64,000 bases of DNA from Echiichthys vipera (taxonomy: Eukaryota > Chordata > Actinopteri > Perciformes > Trachinidae): positions 4,645,093-4,709,092 of the forward strand of contig OY829650.1 of the NCBI GenBank assembly GCA_963691815.1, given 5' to 3'. Below, piece after piece: positions 1 through 11,690 of this stretch; positions within the stretch are counted from its first letter, which is position 1, and the number at the start of each line of letters is the position of its first letter. The notes under the pieces were generated by a model. The model worked only from the letters and a program-made list of their open reading frames with translations. It did no database searches and was not told the DNA's origin. A program made the translations under genes and the position numbers.

Positions 1-45
1 GCTCATGCTCACGGCTGTAATTAGCTCTTTGTTAACATTTAGATA

Positions 46-120
46 TGTGTGTGTGTGTGTGTGTGAGCGCGTGTGTGTGTGTGTGCGTGTGTGCGTATGT
101 GTGTGTGTGTGTGTGCGTGC
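46..120. repeat. (TG)n microsatellite, imperfect
   Basis: Alternating TG with scattered CG and CA interruptions over about 75 bp. The Cys/Val reading frames across it come from the repeat and are not genes. Confidence 0.9.
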
Positions 121-214
121 ACGCAAGGGTTCAACGCAGCACATTATCATGCAGTTGTGCGTCTCCACGGGAAGAGCCATCACCATGGTAACACCAAGCT
201 TTTAAAAGGCTGGG

Positions 215-216
<2 letters not shown>

Positions 217-257
<41 letters not shown>
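217..257. repeat. (TC)n microsatellite
   Basis: About 40 bp of uninterrupted TC about 0.36 kb upstream of the RING-SPRY start codon, so in its probable promoter or leader. Nothing else could be recognised between here and the first coding exon. Confidence 0.85.
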
Positions 258-261
<4 letters not shown>

Positions 262-601
262 CTCTCGGCCTTTTATCTGCTCTCAGACCACACTATCTAT
301 TTGGCCCACGGTAGTCCGCCGGGAGGAACACACACGGAGCACGGCGCAACAGGAGGGACTTCATAATAATACTTCTTTTATGTCCTGCAGTCTGTGATAC
401 GTCTGTTAGGGAAGAGTGAAGTTTGTGACCCTCTAGCAAACGGATATCTGGACAATAAGACGCGGCTCCTGAGTCTCTGCTGTTGTTGTTGATGCTTCTG
501 TGAGGACAGAGGCCTTGCACCGTCAACCATTGTCTCTCAGAAATGTGTCTTTCCGTTGACGACTGGATACGAGCGCCAAAGAATCAATGACACTTTAAGG
601 A

Positions 602-763
602 ATGGATTCAATAACCAGTAATGTCAGCGAGGACTATTCATCCCCGGAGGAGACACGGGGAGCAGAAGCTTCCGGATGTGGATGCAGAGACGTCTGTCGG
701 GGAGGGAGAAGAGGGAAACTCATCTCAGCTCCCCCGCTGTCCGGCCTGCGACCAGAGGTGTGA
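602..763 (+). other. Overlapping out-of-frame upstream ATG in the RING-SPRY leader
   Basis: The ATG at 602 has G at -3 and G at +4, a good initiation context. It opens a 53-codon frame overlapping the RING frame and ends at the TGA at 761-763. It is either a regulatory upstream ORF or the true N-terminus separated from the RING frame by a one-base error. The peptide starts MDSITSNVSEDYSS, which looks like a normal acidic N-terminus. Confidence 0.45.
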
Positions 764-3700
764 CCTCGTCCTGTTGCTGCCGTGCTCTCACGCCATGTGT
801 GGCCCCTGTATCGCAGCTGGAGAGGGGATGAGATGGGCTCAGGCTCAGCACCGCGGCGCCTGCTCTGTGCTGTGCCCATGCTGTCGACATCCGGTGGAGC
901 TGCCGTGCTGGACCTGGACAGCTGCCACTTCCTGTCTCCCGAAACATCCCACCCTGAGTGCTGCGTGTGTCGGCATGCACACGGGCGCCAAGGAGGGAGC
1001 ATCCGGGGATCACCTTCGACAGGTGCAGCTCTCCTCACACGCTCTCACAATGTGGGCGGTGACACGCAGGGTGGCGTGCTGTCTCTTAGTACTCGTTTTG
1101 TGTCTCTTTCTGTTCATTTTGTGTCTTTTTATAGTCATCTTGAGTCTGTTTGTAGTTGTTTTTCATCTCTTTGTAGTTGTTTTGTGTCTCTTAGTGATCA
1201 TTTTATGTCCCGTTGTGGTCATTTCAAGTCCATTTTAGTCCATTTGTGTCTCTTTTTACTTGTTTTGTGTCACTTTGTGGTCATTTTTTTGTCCTTTTGT
1301 AAACATCTTGTGTCCTTTTTTGTAGTGATTTTGTGTCTCTTTGTAGTTGTTTTGTGTCTTTTTGTAATTGTTCTGTGTCTCTTTGTAGTTGTTTTTCATC
1401 TCTTTGTAGTTGTTTTTCATCTCTTTGTAGTTGTTTTTCATCTCTTTGTAGTTAGTTTGTGTCTCTGTGTAGTTGTTTTTCATCTCTTTGTAGTGATTTT
1501 GTGTCTCTTTGTAGTTGATTTTCATCTCTTTGTAGTGATTTTGTGTCTCTTTGTAGTTGTTTTTCATCTCTTTGTAGTTATTGTGTGTCTTTGTAGTTGT
1601 TTTGTGTCTCTTTGTGGTCATTGTATGTCCTTTTGTAACCATCTTGTGTCCTTTTTGTAGTAATTTTGTATCTCTTTGTAGTTGTTTTGTGTCTCTTTGT
1701 GGTCATTTTATATCCTTTTGTAACCATCTTGTGTCCTTTTTGTAGTAATTTTGTATCTCTTTGTAGTTGTTTTGTGTCTCTTTGTGGTCATTTTATATCC
1801 TTTTGTAACCATCTTGTGTCCTTTTTGTAGTAATTTTGTATCTCTTTGTAGTTGTTATGTCTTTTTGTAATTGTTCTGTCTCTTTGTAGTTGTTTTTCAT
1901 CTTGTTATAGTTATTTTGTGTCTCTGTAGTTGTTTTTCATCTCTTTGTAGTGATTTTGTGTCTCTGTGTAGTTGTTTTTCATCTCTTTGTAGTTGTTTTG
2001 GTCTTTGTAGTCGTTTCTTTGTGGTCCTTGTGAATCTTTACCTGTTTTGTAAACAGGTAAAAATAAATTCTCTTTGAATAAATACTTGTTTTCCTGAACT
2101 ATCCCGATAATTGTAACGTATTTGATGCTATTGACACGGCACTGGTAAATATTGTGTGACTAAAAATGCGTGAATTTTCATTTTAACTTCATGAAATACT
2201 GTTTCATTCTACAACATATGTCCCTGATTCGGGCTCACAACCATCTCATACTGTCATTATATTTAGGGGGACATGAACAGCCAGGATGCAGGTGACATCA
2301 AAGCGCAGGGCTGTTTACACGGTGAGTAAAGTGATGAATTCATAGGCCCAAGAATAATCCTCTACCTATATGATCTAAACATTTGTGTACAGTACACTCT
2401 CCTTACTTGCTCCAGGCTCCAGCGGTGCCAGTTCCTCCATAGCACCAGTGGATGGTGTTGTAGACCTGCGAGAGGAGGAGATGGAGCGCTCTGTCTTCGG
2501 TCAGGACTCATACATGATGCTTTTAATGCCCAAACTAAATATTAACTTTAGGTTTCTGTGAATAGAAAATGAGCCATATTTTCGATTGTATGGATTTCTG
2601 TACTAAAAAGGCAAAAAATATCGTCTTTTAACATCTGTTCACCTTGAATCTGGTCTATTTTAGGACTATGTTTTGCTCTGGACCCTTCAACCGTCCCTCC
2701 ATCCCTCCATCTTTCCAACTCCTCCCTCAACGTCACCTACCAAGGAGAAAGCCCTCGTGGCCCGCCTCCAGACAACCAGGCCTGGAGATCGATGACCTCT
2801 GACCCCGGGGAGACGCTGGCCCTTCCCCAGGTCTGCGCTGATGTTGTCATTGCACGAGGACAGTATTACTGGGAGGTGGATGTTTGTAACAGCTCCGTCT
2901 ACAGGATCGGTAGGAGTTTGTTTTTGGTTGGTTTAATGCCAGTGTGGTTATTGCTTCCAGAAAACGCTCACTGTTAGTCAGCAAGACTGTGCTTGTTTAA
3001 AGCCACACTCACTCATGTCCACAGCTTCATAGTTCATAGTGCCACCACGTGGTCAGACCAGTGAGAGTCCACTGATCGTTGGTTAAGCAACGTTGGAAAA
3101 ATGATTTCTAATTTGTCAAATCACTGGAACAAGTTGTCCTAAAATCTGCAGCTTGCATTTAACTTCATACCATGTGGCATGATGGACAACAAGTTTTCAT
3201 TAGTATAGGATACAAAGAACTGCCACTTTACAGCTATGAAATGGGAAAACTTCAAACACAGCTTTAATCACTTCACTTCCTTAAGTCTTAGCGGTGATTT
3301 CAGTTGGGTGGAATCTGCAACCTCACCACTAGATGCCACTAAATCCTACTCACTGCTCCTTAAAGGCAGTGGGATTTGGGGATTTGTCACTCTTTCATTC
3401 AAATCATTGAGGAGTTACCCTCATTTACAATGACTTCCTATTAAATTACAAAGACACACAGAGAGAGAAAAAAACACAACAACGAAGAGTCAAAGCCATA
3501 TCTTCATAAAAATGATACGGCGTTAAAATTCCCTGGTATGGGAAATAATTTGAAAGATACATTTAAGATGTATTCGCATCCCGGCTGGGGCCCTTCTGTG
3601 TGGAGTTTGCATGTTCTCCCCGTGTCTGCGTGGGTTTTCTCCGGGTTCTCCGGTTTCCTCCCACAGTCCAAAGACGTGCAGGTGTTTGGTTCATTGATGA

Positions 3701-6700
3701 CTCTAAATCACCCGTAGGTGTGAATGGTTGTCTGTCTCTGTATGTCTCTATGTGTCCTGTGATAGACTGGCGTCCTGTCCAGGGTGGACCCCACCTCACG
3801 CCAGATGTCAGCTGGGATCGGCTCCAGCCCCCCGCGACCCCGACAGGGACAAGCGGTTGAAGATGAATGAATGAATGAATTTAAGATGTAAAAGGAAATA
3901 CAGTTATTTAGAAACAGTTAGAAGTCGAAGCACGGAGGTTTAAAAATCACATTTCCAAAATATCCAAAAGGTACAAGTGCGTTGATTTTAAGGAGGTGCT
4001 GTTTTGTTCCTGGAGTCTTAGTGCACTTCAATTAAAAGCAGCTTTTCCAGGTTCTCACTGAGCTCATGTCACATAAAGCAAAGCAGTCAGTAGAGCGTCT
4101 CTGATCAGGTCCATCTGAGTGACAGAGCGGTTCTCAAAGGTTATACGGGAGTTCTTCGGTAAGGGCCTTAAAGATAAAAAGATACCAGTGAGTATCGTGT
4201 CTCTCTTGGAGACAAGAGCACCAGACCTTGTCGTATAAAACATAATGATGTGTACCATAGACATCACAAGACATAAATCTCACGGCAGAGAGAGTCCAAA
4301 TGTATTAAAGTTGAAGAGGATGCATGTTTATAAACAACGTCACCGTCGTCCAAAACTGAAACATGAAAATTGTCTTTTTTTCCCTTCCAAACATGGGAAA
4401 GAAAATTTGATTTCTATCCGTTTAAAATAGCTGCTGACATATTTTAGTCTTGTCCAAAGTGATTGACCAACCAACAGACGTGCATTGCTACAGAGCCACT
4501 AACCTGGATAAAAACTAGGATTCCCAACTTCATTCATTCATTCATCTTCAACCGCTTATCCCGGGGTCGGGGTCGTGGGGGGCTGGAGCCGATCCCAGCT
4601 GACATCGGGCGTGAGGCGGGGTCCACCCTGGACAGGACGCCAGTCTATCACAGGACACATAGAGACGAACAGAGACAGACAACCATTCACACCTACGGGT
4701 GATTTAGAGTCATCAATGAACCGAACACCTGCACGTCTTTGGACTGTGGGAGGAAACCGGAGAACCCGGAGAAAACCTAACATGTTGGCTTAAATTTAAT
4801 GGTTTAATATGTAGCATCTTTATTAAAAGCTATATATTTTTTTATTATACACCCATGGGGCATTTTGAGGGGTACAGAATGCAAGTATTGCTTTTCCATA
4901 AAAAATATATTTAGTCTGAATTAATATTTCTAAAATTTTGACAATGACTTTCTGTCACACTCTGTTTCCATTGTACCAGCCAATAGCAGCTTTGTAGGTT
5001 GCCAGGTTTGTCTGTTGTTGCTACAGAAACAAGGAATAATTTTGAGTTGAAAGCTAGTTTATCGATTACACACCACTCAAAGAAAGACTTCCAGGTGAAG
5101 GCTGGCTAACGTTAATTACTGTTGTAAAATTAAACGATAAGTCGAAATTGGTCGTTACCCTGTATGATTCATCTCTTGAAATGACGCAGGCTGATCGCTT
5201 GACACACTCGGCAGCAAACCTGGCAACCCGACTGCTGGAATATTTTATTTATTGTTGCGAGTACGATCTTGAGACACTAGATGGCGCTGCTCTCCTCATT
5301 CTCCATATTCAACCTTTAAATTTGGTAACTTTCTATTAATAAAACCTTGTGTTTTCGTCTTATTTGCTGAAACCGTCACAATGAAACAGGCGCTCTGTGG
5401 AAAAGTAGTTCGGCTCCGCATCTCTCTGCGTGCTCCGAATGTCACCTGCTGGAACCACTGCGCCTACTGTGTTGCATACTTCTCACATAAAGTTCTTTCA
5501 GAAACATATTTTAGTGTGCCGTTGAGCTTTAACATTACAACATTTGTCTTGGTGGCAGACTTGGTCATAATCTTTTCTCAGGGTTGCTAAGTATCACAGT
5601 TTGCCCAGAGTTCAGAGCAGCTATTGACGCTGCTTTAGAGACTCAATGGTTTAAATTGGATGGTTGTAGGTTGGGGCGTGGTGGAAACTAGCAGATGCCA
5701 TTAGGAGCAGATGATGACTCTGGGAGCAGACAGGGACAGAAGATGGAGGTAAAGACACTTGGCTTTTTTACACAGATCATGTGTCTCATTGTGCTGTGTT
5801 ACGGCCTCCAAACAATTTAATAAATTGACTAGTGGCTCAAACTGTAGACCGAAACATAAAAGGACACCAAAGAAGATAGAACTTTTAACGGTTTTTATTA
5901 AACAACTCATCCCAACAGGAAACAAACATTGAAGGACAAAACCAAACGAAGAAAGAAGGCTGCCGGCCATCTCCAGGCCAAAAATAAAGCAACTACCAAA
6001 ACAAAGATTTTAACAAATCATAATGTGGGACCAAAGGTGCTGGTGGGTCTGTGTCTCTCGAGGGAATGGTCTTGAATTGTCTTTATATAGCAGGTTGGCA
6101 ATCAGGGAGTTGATCGGCTGCAGGTGTGTCAGCCTGATTGCCAGCTTGCTGAGAAAAGGGAAAACAGGTTAAGGCACATGGAGGAGATCTTTCATGGCCA
6201 CGCGCAACACCCCCACCCTATGATGGCGAATACCGGGAGTGCAACGTGAGGTCATTCACTTATCAGAAAATGAGCGGGATTTAGTGACGGTTTCAGCAAA
6301 TATGAAAAAAAAACACATTTTTCATAGAAAGTTACCAACTTCAGCTTCAATAGAATAAACTGAAAGAATCAGACGGATTAAGAGAGAGTCAAGAATTTAA
6401 GGTTTACACATCTGAGAAAGATGCTGATCCCTAAATGTCCTCAGTGAATATGAAACTTCACTTTTTTTTTTTTACAGGTGTGAGATCATGGGATGGTTCT
6501 GACAGCTGGTGGCTCGAAAGGTGGGGCTCGTCTTTTTGCGCGGTGTATGATGGGAGCCGGGAGCCCCTCTGCACCGTCCCGCCTCAGCTCAAAACCCTTG
6601 GCGTCTTCCTTAACATCGGAGGTGGCGCCCTGAGCTTCCACAACCCTCTGACCCAGGAGCATCTAGCTACGCTGCCTACGCACTTCAACCCTGCTGGAGT

Positions 6701-7007
6701 TCTCCCGGCTCTAGGTTTGGGCCAGGGTCGGCTGAGGCTCCGCTGCAGCCTCCCGCCTCCTCCTCATGTGTTCCTCAGTAAGGACTCGTCCTACAAGGGA
6801 TCCTCTGGGGCGGGCGGAGGCCGGTGGCGCAGGGAGATTCCCTTCCAGTCGGTGAGGAAAGTGATACAGAAGTTTGAGGAGCTGGCTGTGTCGGACTCAG
6901 ACTCAGGCCTGGTGTCCAGTTTTGGATCATCCTGTTCCACTTTGGCGTCCCTTCCAGATCTGGGGGTTCCCTCTGGACAAGTAGGGCAGAAAACTGGGCC
7001 TGAATAA
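621..7007 (+). CDS. RING finger and B30.2/SPRY domain protein (probable E3 ubiquitin ligase), 5 exons
   Basis: Exons 621-1022, 2267-2321, 2416-2499, 2664-2909 and 6478-7007 join with GT-AG introns and matching phases (0,1,1,1) into 1317 nt, 438 aa. Residues 40-88 form a C3HC4 RING: C40, C43, C55, H57, C60, C63 and a final C85-P-C-C88. Residues about 185-350 form the B30.2/SPRY domain; exon 4 carries the PRY-like part and GQYYWEV, and exon 5 continues with W-rich SPRY sequence. No B-box or coiled coil is visible, so it is not a complete TRIM. A RING plus SPRY normally means a ubiquitin ligase whose SPRY domain binds the target; the substrate is unknown. I do not recognise the exact orthologue. 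The tail after the SPRY domain is Ser-rich. The start is uncertain: a stronger-context ATG at 602 lies in another frame. Structure confident, identity generic. Confidence 0.85.
1085..2045. repeat. Minisatellite of about 20-21 bp units in intron 1 of the RING-SPRY gene
   Basis: Alternating units of the type TTTGTAGTTGTTTT followed by CATCTC or GTGTCTC run for almost 1 kb. A higher-order block containing TTTGTAACCATCTTGTGTCC is repeated at about 1630, 1720 and 1810. Long open frames on both strands (782-1660 + and 1256-1642 -) are by-products of the repeat. Confidence 0.9.
3573..3878 (+). mobile_element. tRNA-derived SINE (V-SINE-like), 5'-truncated, with 12-bp target-site duplication
   Basis: The copy starts just inside the tRNA-like B box (TTCGCATCCC), continues through the conserved body (GGAGTTTGCATGTTCTCCCC) and ends in an ATGA tandem tail. 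A perfect duplication ATTTAAGATGTA flanks it at 3561-3572 and 3879-3890. Truncation at the 5' end plus the duplication indicates LINE-driven retroposition. Confidence 0.88.
4531..4778 (-). mobile_element. SINE (V-SINE-like), truncated
   Basis: Same family as the copy at 3573, in reverse orientation. The ATTC tail (reverse of GAAT) is at 4531 and homology stops inside the conserved body at about 4778, so the tRNA-like head is missing. Confidence 0.85.
4797..5326. mobile_element. Possible MITE with weak terminal inverted repeats
   Basis: The left end reads about GGTTTAATATGTAGC and the right end reads, in reverse complement, about AAAGGTTGAATATGGAG. The sequence resembles non-coding fish MITEs, but the match is short and the boundaries are approximate. 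Confidence 0.35.
5321..6344. mobile_element. Inverted-repeat-flanked segment (candidate MITE)
   Basis: Arms at about 5321-5378 and 6284-6344 are reverse complements over about 55 bp with a few indels. The outer ends are TTGGTAACTTTCTAT and its complement; the inner ends are GAAACCGTCAC and its complement. The ORFs inside match nothing I recognise. Confidence 0.5.
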
Positions 7008-7641
7008 GAAACCCCAGCACCCACTGCTCCTCTTGAGTGGTTTGATCTCTGTCTGTCATTTGAAAGGCTAATTTTTCCATCTTGAAGGACTTTTGGCTGC
7101 CTCTTTCCACTCTCTGCGTGACCCTGGACCTGCAATTGACTCTCTCCACAGGACGCAGTTCTTTCTCTCAACCAAACAACCCCCACTGGTTTGGGATCAG
7201 GCCAGAAAGATCCCCCTCCTGTAATGTGAAGTGTGAGGAAAGGGTGGGCTTTTAGCAGCGGGGCTCCTTGATTTGTCTCTGCGTGACGGTTGTCAGACAG
7301 TAGGGGTCCTACAGTAGAAGTGCGCACGTTCCTGCATGTGTGTATGTGAACGCTACCCAGTGTTGTTTGCTCTGTCGCATTTCCGTGTGTGAGAGCAAGA
7401 GGGAACAATGTACGAGCGGCGGGGGGTGAGATGATGAGGTGTGAGTACAGTGACGCCAGCGGTGTTGACACAGAGCAGCAAAGACAGGTGGTAATGCGCT
7501 TTATCCCGCAGCCATGCTTTCGATAGGACAGTAGGGCTGCCCTTTTCTGACCCTTTGAAACCACAGGACTCCCAGAGACTTCAAAAGGGTTGACAGTGAG
7601 CAGGAGAACAGAGAGGGAGAAAGAGAAAACAGCATGCATGA

Positions 7642-7647
7642 ATTAAA
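7642..7647 (+). terminator. Candidate polyadenylation signal (ATTAAA) of the RING-SPRY gene
   Basis: ATTAAA occurs about 635 bp after the stop codon, and no AATAAA was noticed between them. This would give a 3' UTR of roughly 0.65 kb. Unconfirmed. Confidence 0.35.
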
Positions 7648-8170
7648 GTCAGCAGGTGATGACCCGGTTTGGATTCCCAACAGCTTGCATGCCAAGAAGC
7701 TCTGAATAGATCAACAGCTCAGGCCACACCATCTGAGAATTAGTTTGAAGGAGGTTCAGAGCTGCTACTTTACATCAGAAGTGGTGATTACAGCATAGTA
7801 ATAGACACATTAGTCGTCTTGGCATGTTAAAAAGATGAAAGTGACAAACCATTTTAACAGGTTGAATCGAAAAGTGAAGAAACGTTCACAAAGGATCTGA
7901 TTCTTTTCAGTGGCTCTCTGCGAATGACGGGAACCGTATTTGTCATTGTGCATTATACTTGTTTTTATGTTGTGCCAGAGTGTTGCACAAGTTGCATTCA
8001 AGCCAAGGCAACTTCTCTTACACAGCACATTTCATAACGCGGGTAAATTCATAGAAGTAAATTCACTGATAAAGCGAGAGATTCTTCCTGTGTAATGTGA
8101 ACAATGCACATCATTGAAGTCATTCGCCTTCCAGAGGACCATCATTCGACCTTATGTCAGAAAACAATGT
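7648..8170. other. Unannotated stretch downstream of the RING-SPRY gene
   Basis: Apparently single-copy DNA without a coherent reading frame, recognisable repeat or RNA gene. Part may be the 3' UTR if the ATTAAA at 7642 is not used. Confidence 0.5.
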
Positions 8171-8171
8171 G

Positions 8172-8823
8172 TACGGTAGTGAACAGGGAGAGACAAGTTG
8201 TTTTGTTCCCATTTGAACTGTGCCATGAATTACACATATGGTGTTTGTCAATTTAAAAGATCCCTTTGCAAGTGAAGAAAATTGCAGTTTGTTGTAAAAC
8301 AGTTGAAGTATGACTGTGAAAATACGTAATTAAAAAGACTACACTCCCCAAATAGTTTGAGTGATGTATCGCTGAAGTCTCTGTTTGTGTGTTTTTTTTT
8401 AGTGTGTGTAACGTTACTCACACGAGCAAGGGGTCTTGCTCGTTCTTGATTAAAAAAATCGTTGGATAAAATACAAAAGGTAAAATGTGCGAGACGAAAG
8501 ATGTAGTTCACTAGCGACCAGTTCAGTTAACAGTCTTTGGGTCCGTCTCTCTCCTCTCACGCAGCGGCACTGTTGTTTTTACGTGACGCCGCGGGGGTTG
8601 AGACCGGCGGTGGGGTGATGACGGCATCGTTTAACAAAATACAACAGGTAAAATGTGCGAGACGAAAGATGTAGTTCACTGAGCGTTTCTGCAAAAGACT
8701 AAGCGGGACTACGGCAAACTTTTGAGGTAGTGGGACTTTCTTGCCTTGCCAAATGTTTTGGGTATTGGCAAACATCATGTGTATCATTCATGGCACAATT
8801 TTCTCTCCTGGTTCACTACCATG
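8172..8823. mobile_element. MITE with terminal inverted repeats of about 70 bp and an internal duplication
   Basis: The left end (GGTAGTGAAC, then TGTGCCATGAATTACAC and TGTTTGTCAATT) is the imperfect reverse complement of the right end ending at about 8823. Inside, a block containing GGTAAAATGTGCGAGACGAA occurs twice (about 8480 and 8649), bounding a segment of about 170 bp. Part of that segment recurs at 9166-9285. The same terminal sequences occur at about 30.5 and 31.5 kb. Confidence 0.65.
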
Positions 8824-8926
8824 GTCCCATGGGGTCCACAGGAAGGGCGGCAATATGAGTAATTTAGTGCTGCTTAACCTAGTCCTCACATGCTAAATTA
8901 AATTTTATTGGTGGGATGCCCGAGGG

Positions 8927-9460
8927 TTCGTCCACACGATCGAAAACGATCGAAAATCCTAGGGGGAATCTGTCGACTGTTTCAGGTGTTTCGGAGACTT
9001 TGTGGTTGTTTGGAGACTCTGATGCTGCTTCCCCGTCCCAAATCACTAACAGGCGAGCGACTTTTCCCACCTTCTAACAAACTTTATTTATAAAAAGTGA
9101 CTAGCGACCAATTTGGTGACTTATCTGGTTGGCCTAATTCATTCCCATGCATGTGGCTCAGAATCCAGTTCAGTAAACAGTCTATGGGTCCGTCTCTGTC
9201 CTCTCACGCAGCAGCACTGTTGTTGTTATGTGACGCCGCGGTGGGTTAAGGCCGGCAGTGGGGCGATGACGGCATCGTTTTAGTATGAGGTTTCGCCGTC
9301 CAGACGACAACGCAATCGGAGGCATTTTCAAATCTTCACACTCTGGGACCCGGTTTCAAAGGATACCATTTTCAGGCTCCAATAACGTATAATAGGCCAA
9401 AACGATACTAAAGTTGTGCGATTACAGGAAAACGTGTCTCCGTGTGGACGGGCCTGAGTC
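8927..9460. mobile_element. Candidate MITE with CGTCCACACG termini
   Basis: GTTCGTCCACACGATCG at the left is matched in reverse by CGTGTCTCCGTGTGGACGGG at the right. The interior shares about 120 bp (around 9166-9285) with the MITE at 8172-8823. No coding capacity is seen. Confidence 0.45.
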
Positions 9461-11400
9461 TGAATCCTTTTCTCGTGATTATCTTGCAGTAAACTGATAA
9501 CCCTTGCCCACTAGAAGATAAAAAGAACGACTCTTGGAAAGCAACGGTGGCTCCCTTTAAAAGGGCCATCACTCCCATCACCAGAGTAAAAATGCATATT
9601 TGAATCCCCCTGTTTGCTAAGGGCTTTATCTCCTCTTGTGTCTCTTCTCCGTTGGCTTTTTGCTCCACACACACACCCTGGTTTTTGCGTGTTAGACACA
9701 GATTCAGTTTGAGCGATTTTGGCAAAGGAAACAGTGAAAGTTTAAACCTTTCCTCATTTTCTTCTCCATCCCCACGGCTCCAAGTCCCATTTAAACAACC
9801 ACTGGTGCCTTGTACTTGGCATGGTGGATGTTCATATTCTTCCTGTGACCACTTATAATTAAGTAGTGCTGGCCTTACAGAAGAAGTCCCATCATCCTTG
9901 ACTTCTCCTTTCTTGTCTGTTTCTCAATGACTGGGTTTGCCTTCTTGGAAGGTGTAATCTCCAAGTATTGAGTCAGAGCGGCCAAACTGTAAATCTCATT
10001 GTAATTAAAACAAGCATCAGTCAGTAGCGGTACTACAGGGCCACTTCTGCAGCAGGAGTCGCTCCAACTTTCCATTGTGCATCATTCATTTCACGCATGC
10101 ACCAAATCAGTTAAGCAGCGGGGTCAGACTCAGTAATAGCCGATGAGTCAAAGAGAAGCTTGTCAGACTGTCGCCTCTCAGACCACTCATCAGGATGACT
10201 GTGTGTTGATGTTTAACGGTGGAGGTATTTACCGCGCGAGTAAAAAATGCGTGTGCCGTGACCACTTTTGGCGCGACTCCCTCTTCAGATCTATGGGCTT
10301 TTAGGAGTACAGTGTGTGGAAGCAATTTGACTCTTGTAAACAAAAATGAGAGGGGCATGATGCAGATTTCAAAGAGCCGAGAGGAGAGAGAGCGAGACAG
10401 AGAGAAAGAGAGAGAGGAGAGGGGGGTTTCCAGGAAAGGATGGATAAGACTTGAAACGCGTTGTGCCATGTGTGCGTATTTGGCAGCTTTCACTGTACTC
10501 TGGCTTTCTGAACAGGAACTGGATGGCTCAGTGAGTAGTGGTGCAATGTAACTAAGTACATTTACTCAAGTAGGGGGACAGGGGTACAAGACAGTGCCAT
10601 GTTTTAACCAGCAGCATATGAGAGGTTAAGGCCTATGCTTAACCTCTAAAATTAAAGCTTCTGTGTGACTCTTTTTTACATGTATTACATGTTATATGTT
10701 GTTTAATGCCGATGGGCAAACAGGTTGTTATGTAACTTACAAAATGAGTCCAGACTCACTCTGTGGATGGACCTTTTTGTAAAGGTTTCAGGATTTTCTG
10801 GGAAACTCCAAGGGATGTGACGTTTTGCTCGCCTCTCTTCAATGATACCTAAATGTCAACAAATGAACCAGCAGAGTCCACACATGTTGTTGTACATTCT
10901 GCAGCGGCGGCCCAGAGATTAACCTTAGGTTGGTCCCTGTCCTGTAGAGACAGTTAGTTTGCTCGGGGCCGTACCTCCGGGATCAGACCCCCGGTGCCAG
11001 CTGAGAGTCTGCGGGTTGCTGCAGAGTGTGTGTAGCAGAGGCATAATCATGTGTGGACTCTGTGTTGTGGTAGTACAACAAAACCCATTTTCCCCTGGTG
11101 CTGATAAAAATCCTAGAGGAAACACTGACATGTGGAATATATTGTGGTTTTAGCTGCTAATGTTAGCTAGCTTGCTAATGTAACTGAATTACCTAGCTAG
11201 CTGATGCAGTGTGGATCACATCAACAACAAGTTGCGTTAGAAAGCATGCAACGCCAGATCCATGCAGCGTAACTAAGTTACAGCTAGCTTGCTAACATTA
11301 GCAAGCAAGCTAACTGTAACCTAAGGTGGCTGTGTCTCGGCTGCAGGAATCTGCTATCGGTTGCTTCATGGCGTTGGCTGATGGAGTGATTTGCAAAGGA
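9461..11400. other. Gene-free intergenic stretch
   Basis: No exon-like frame, RNA gene or clear mobile element could be supported. A short GA-rich tract lies at about 10381-10425. Inverted TAGCTAGCTTGCTAA-type sequence lies at about 11155-11310. Scattered ORFs have no recognisable domain. Confidence 0.55.
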
Positions 11401-11404
11401 GCCA

Positions 11405-11690
11405 GTTGAGGTGGTTCAGGATCATCTAGTAAGGATGAACCCTGGGCGCCTCCCTAGGGAGGATTTCCAGGCCCGTCCAGTTCGGAGGAGGCCTCGGGGA
11501 AGACCGAGGACTAGGTGGAGAGATTATATCTCCACACTGGCCTGGGAACGCCTCAGGATCCCCCAGTTAGAGCTGGTTAATGTGGCCCGGGAAAGGGAAG
11601 TTTGGGGTCCCCTGCTAAAGCTGCTGCCCCCGCGACCCGACCCCGGATAAGCAGTTAAAGATGAGTGAGTGAGTGAGTGAGCTAGAGTTA
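11405..11690 (+). mobile_element. LINE 3' fragment: ORF2 C-terminus plus GTGA tail
   Basis: A 79-aa frame at 11411-11650 contains RRRPRGRPRTRWRDYIS and ends LKLLPPRPDPG, the characteristic C-terminus of a non-LTR retrotransposon polyprotein in fish. It is followed by a GGATAAGCAGTTAAAGATGA tail and GTGA repeats. The 3' tail closely resembles that of the V-SINE-like copies in this window, so this LINE type is a candidate mobiliser. The copy is 5'-truncated. Confidence 0.8.

Larger units (their letters stand above)
2910..6477 (+). other. Large intron 4 of the RING-SPRY gene
   Basis: The 3.57-kb intron lies between two halves of the SPRY domain. It holds two SINE copies (3573-3878 and 4531-4778) and two inverted-repeat (MITE-like) stretches (about 4797-5326 and 5321-6344). 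No coding exon is seen between 2910 and 6477. Confidence 0.7.

Noticed and set aside
782..1660. 292-aa plus-strand ORF beginning in the RING exon
   Set aside because: It uses another frame of the RING exon and then reads through a minisatellite; composition is Val/Phe/Leu repeats. The spliced RING-SPRY model explains the region.
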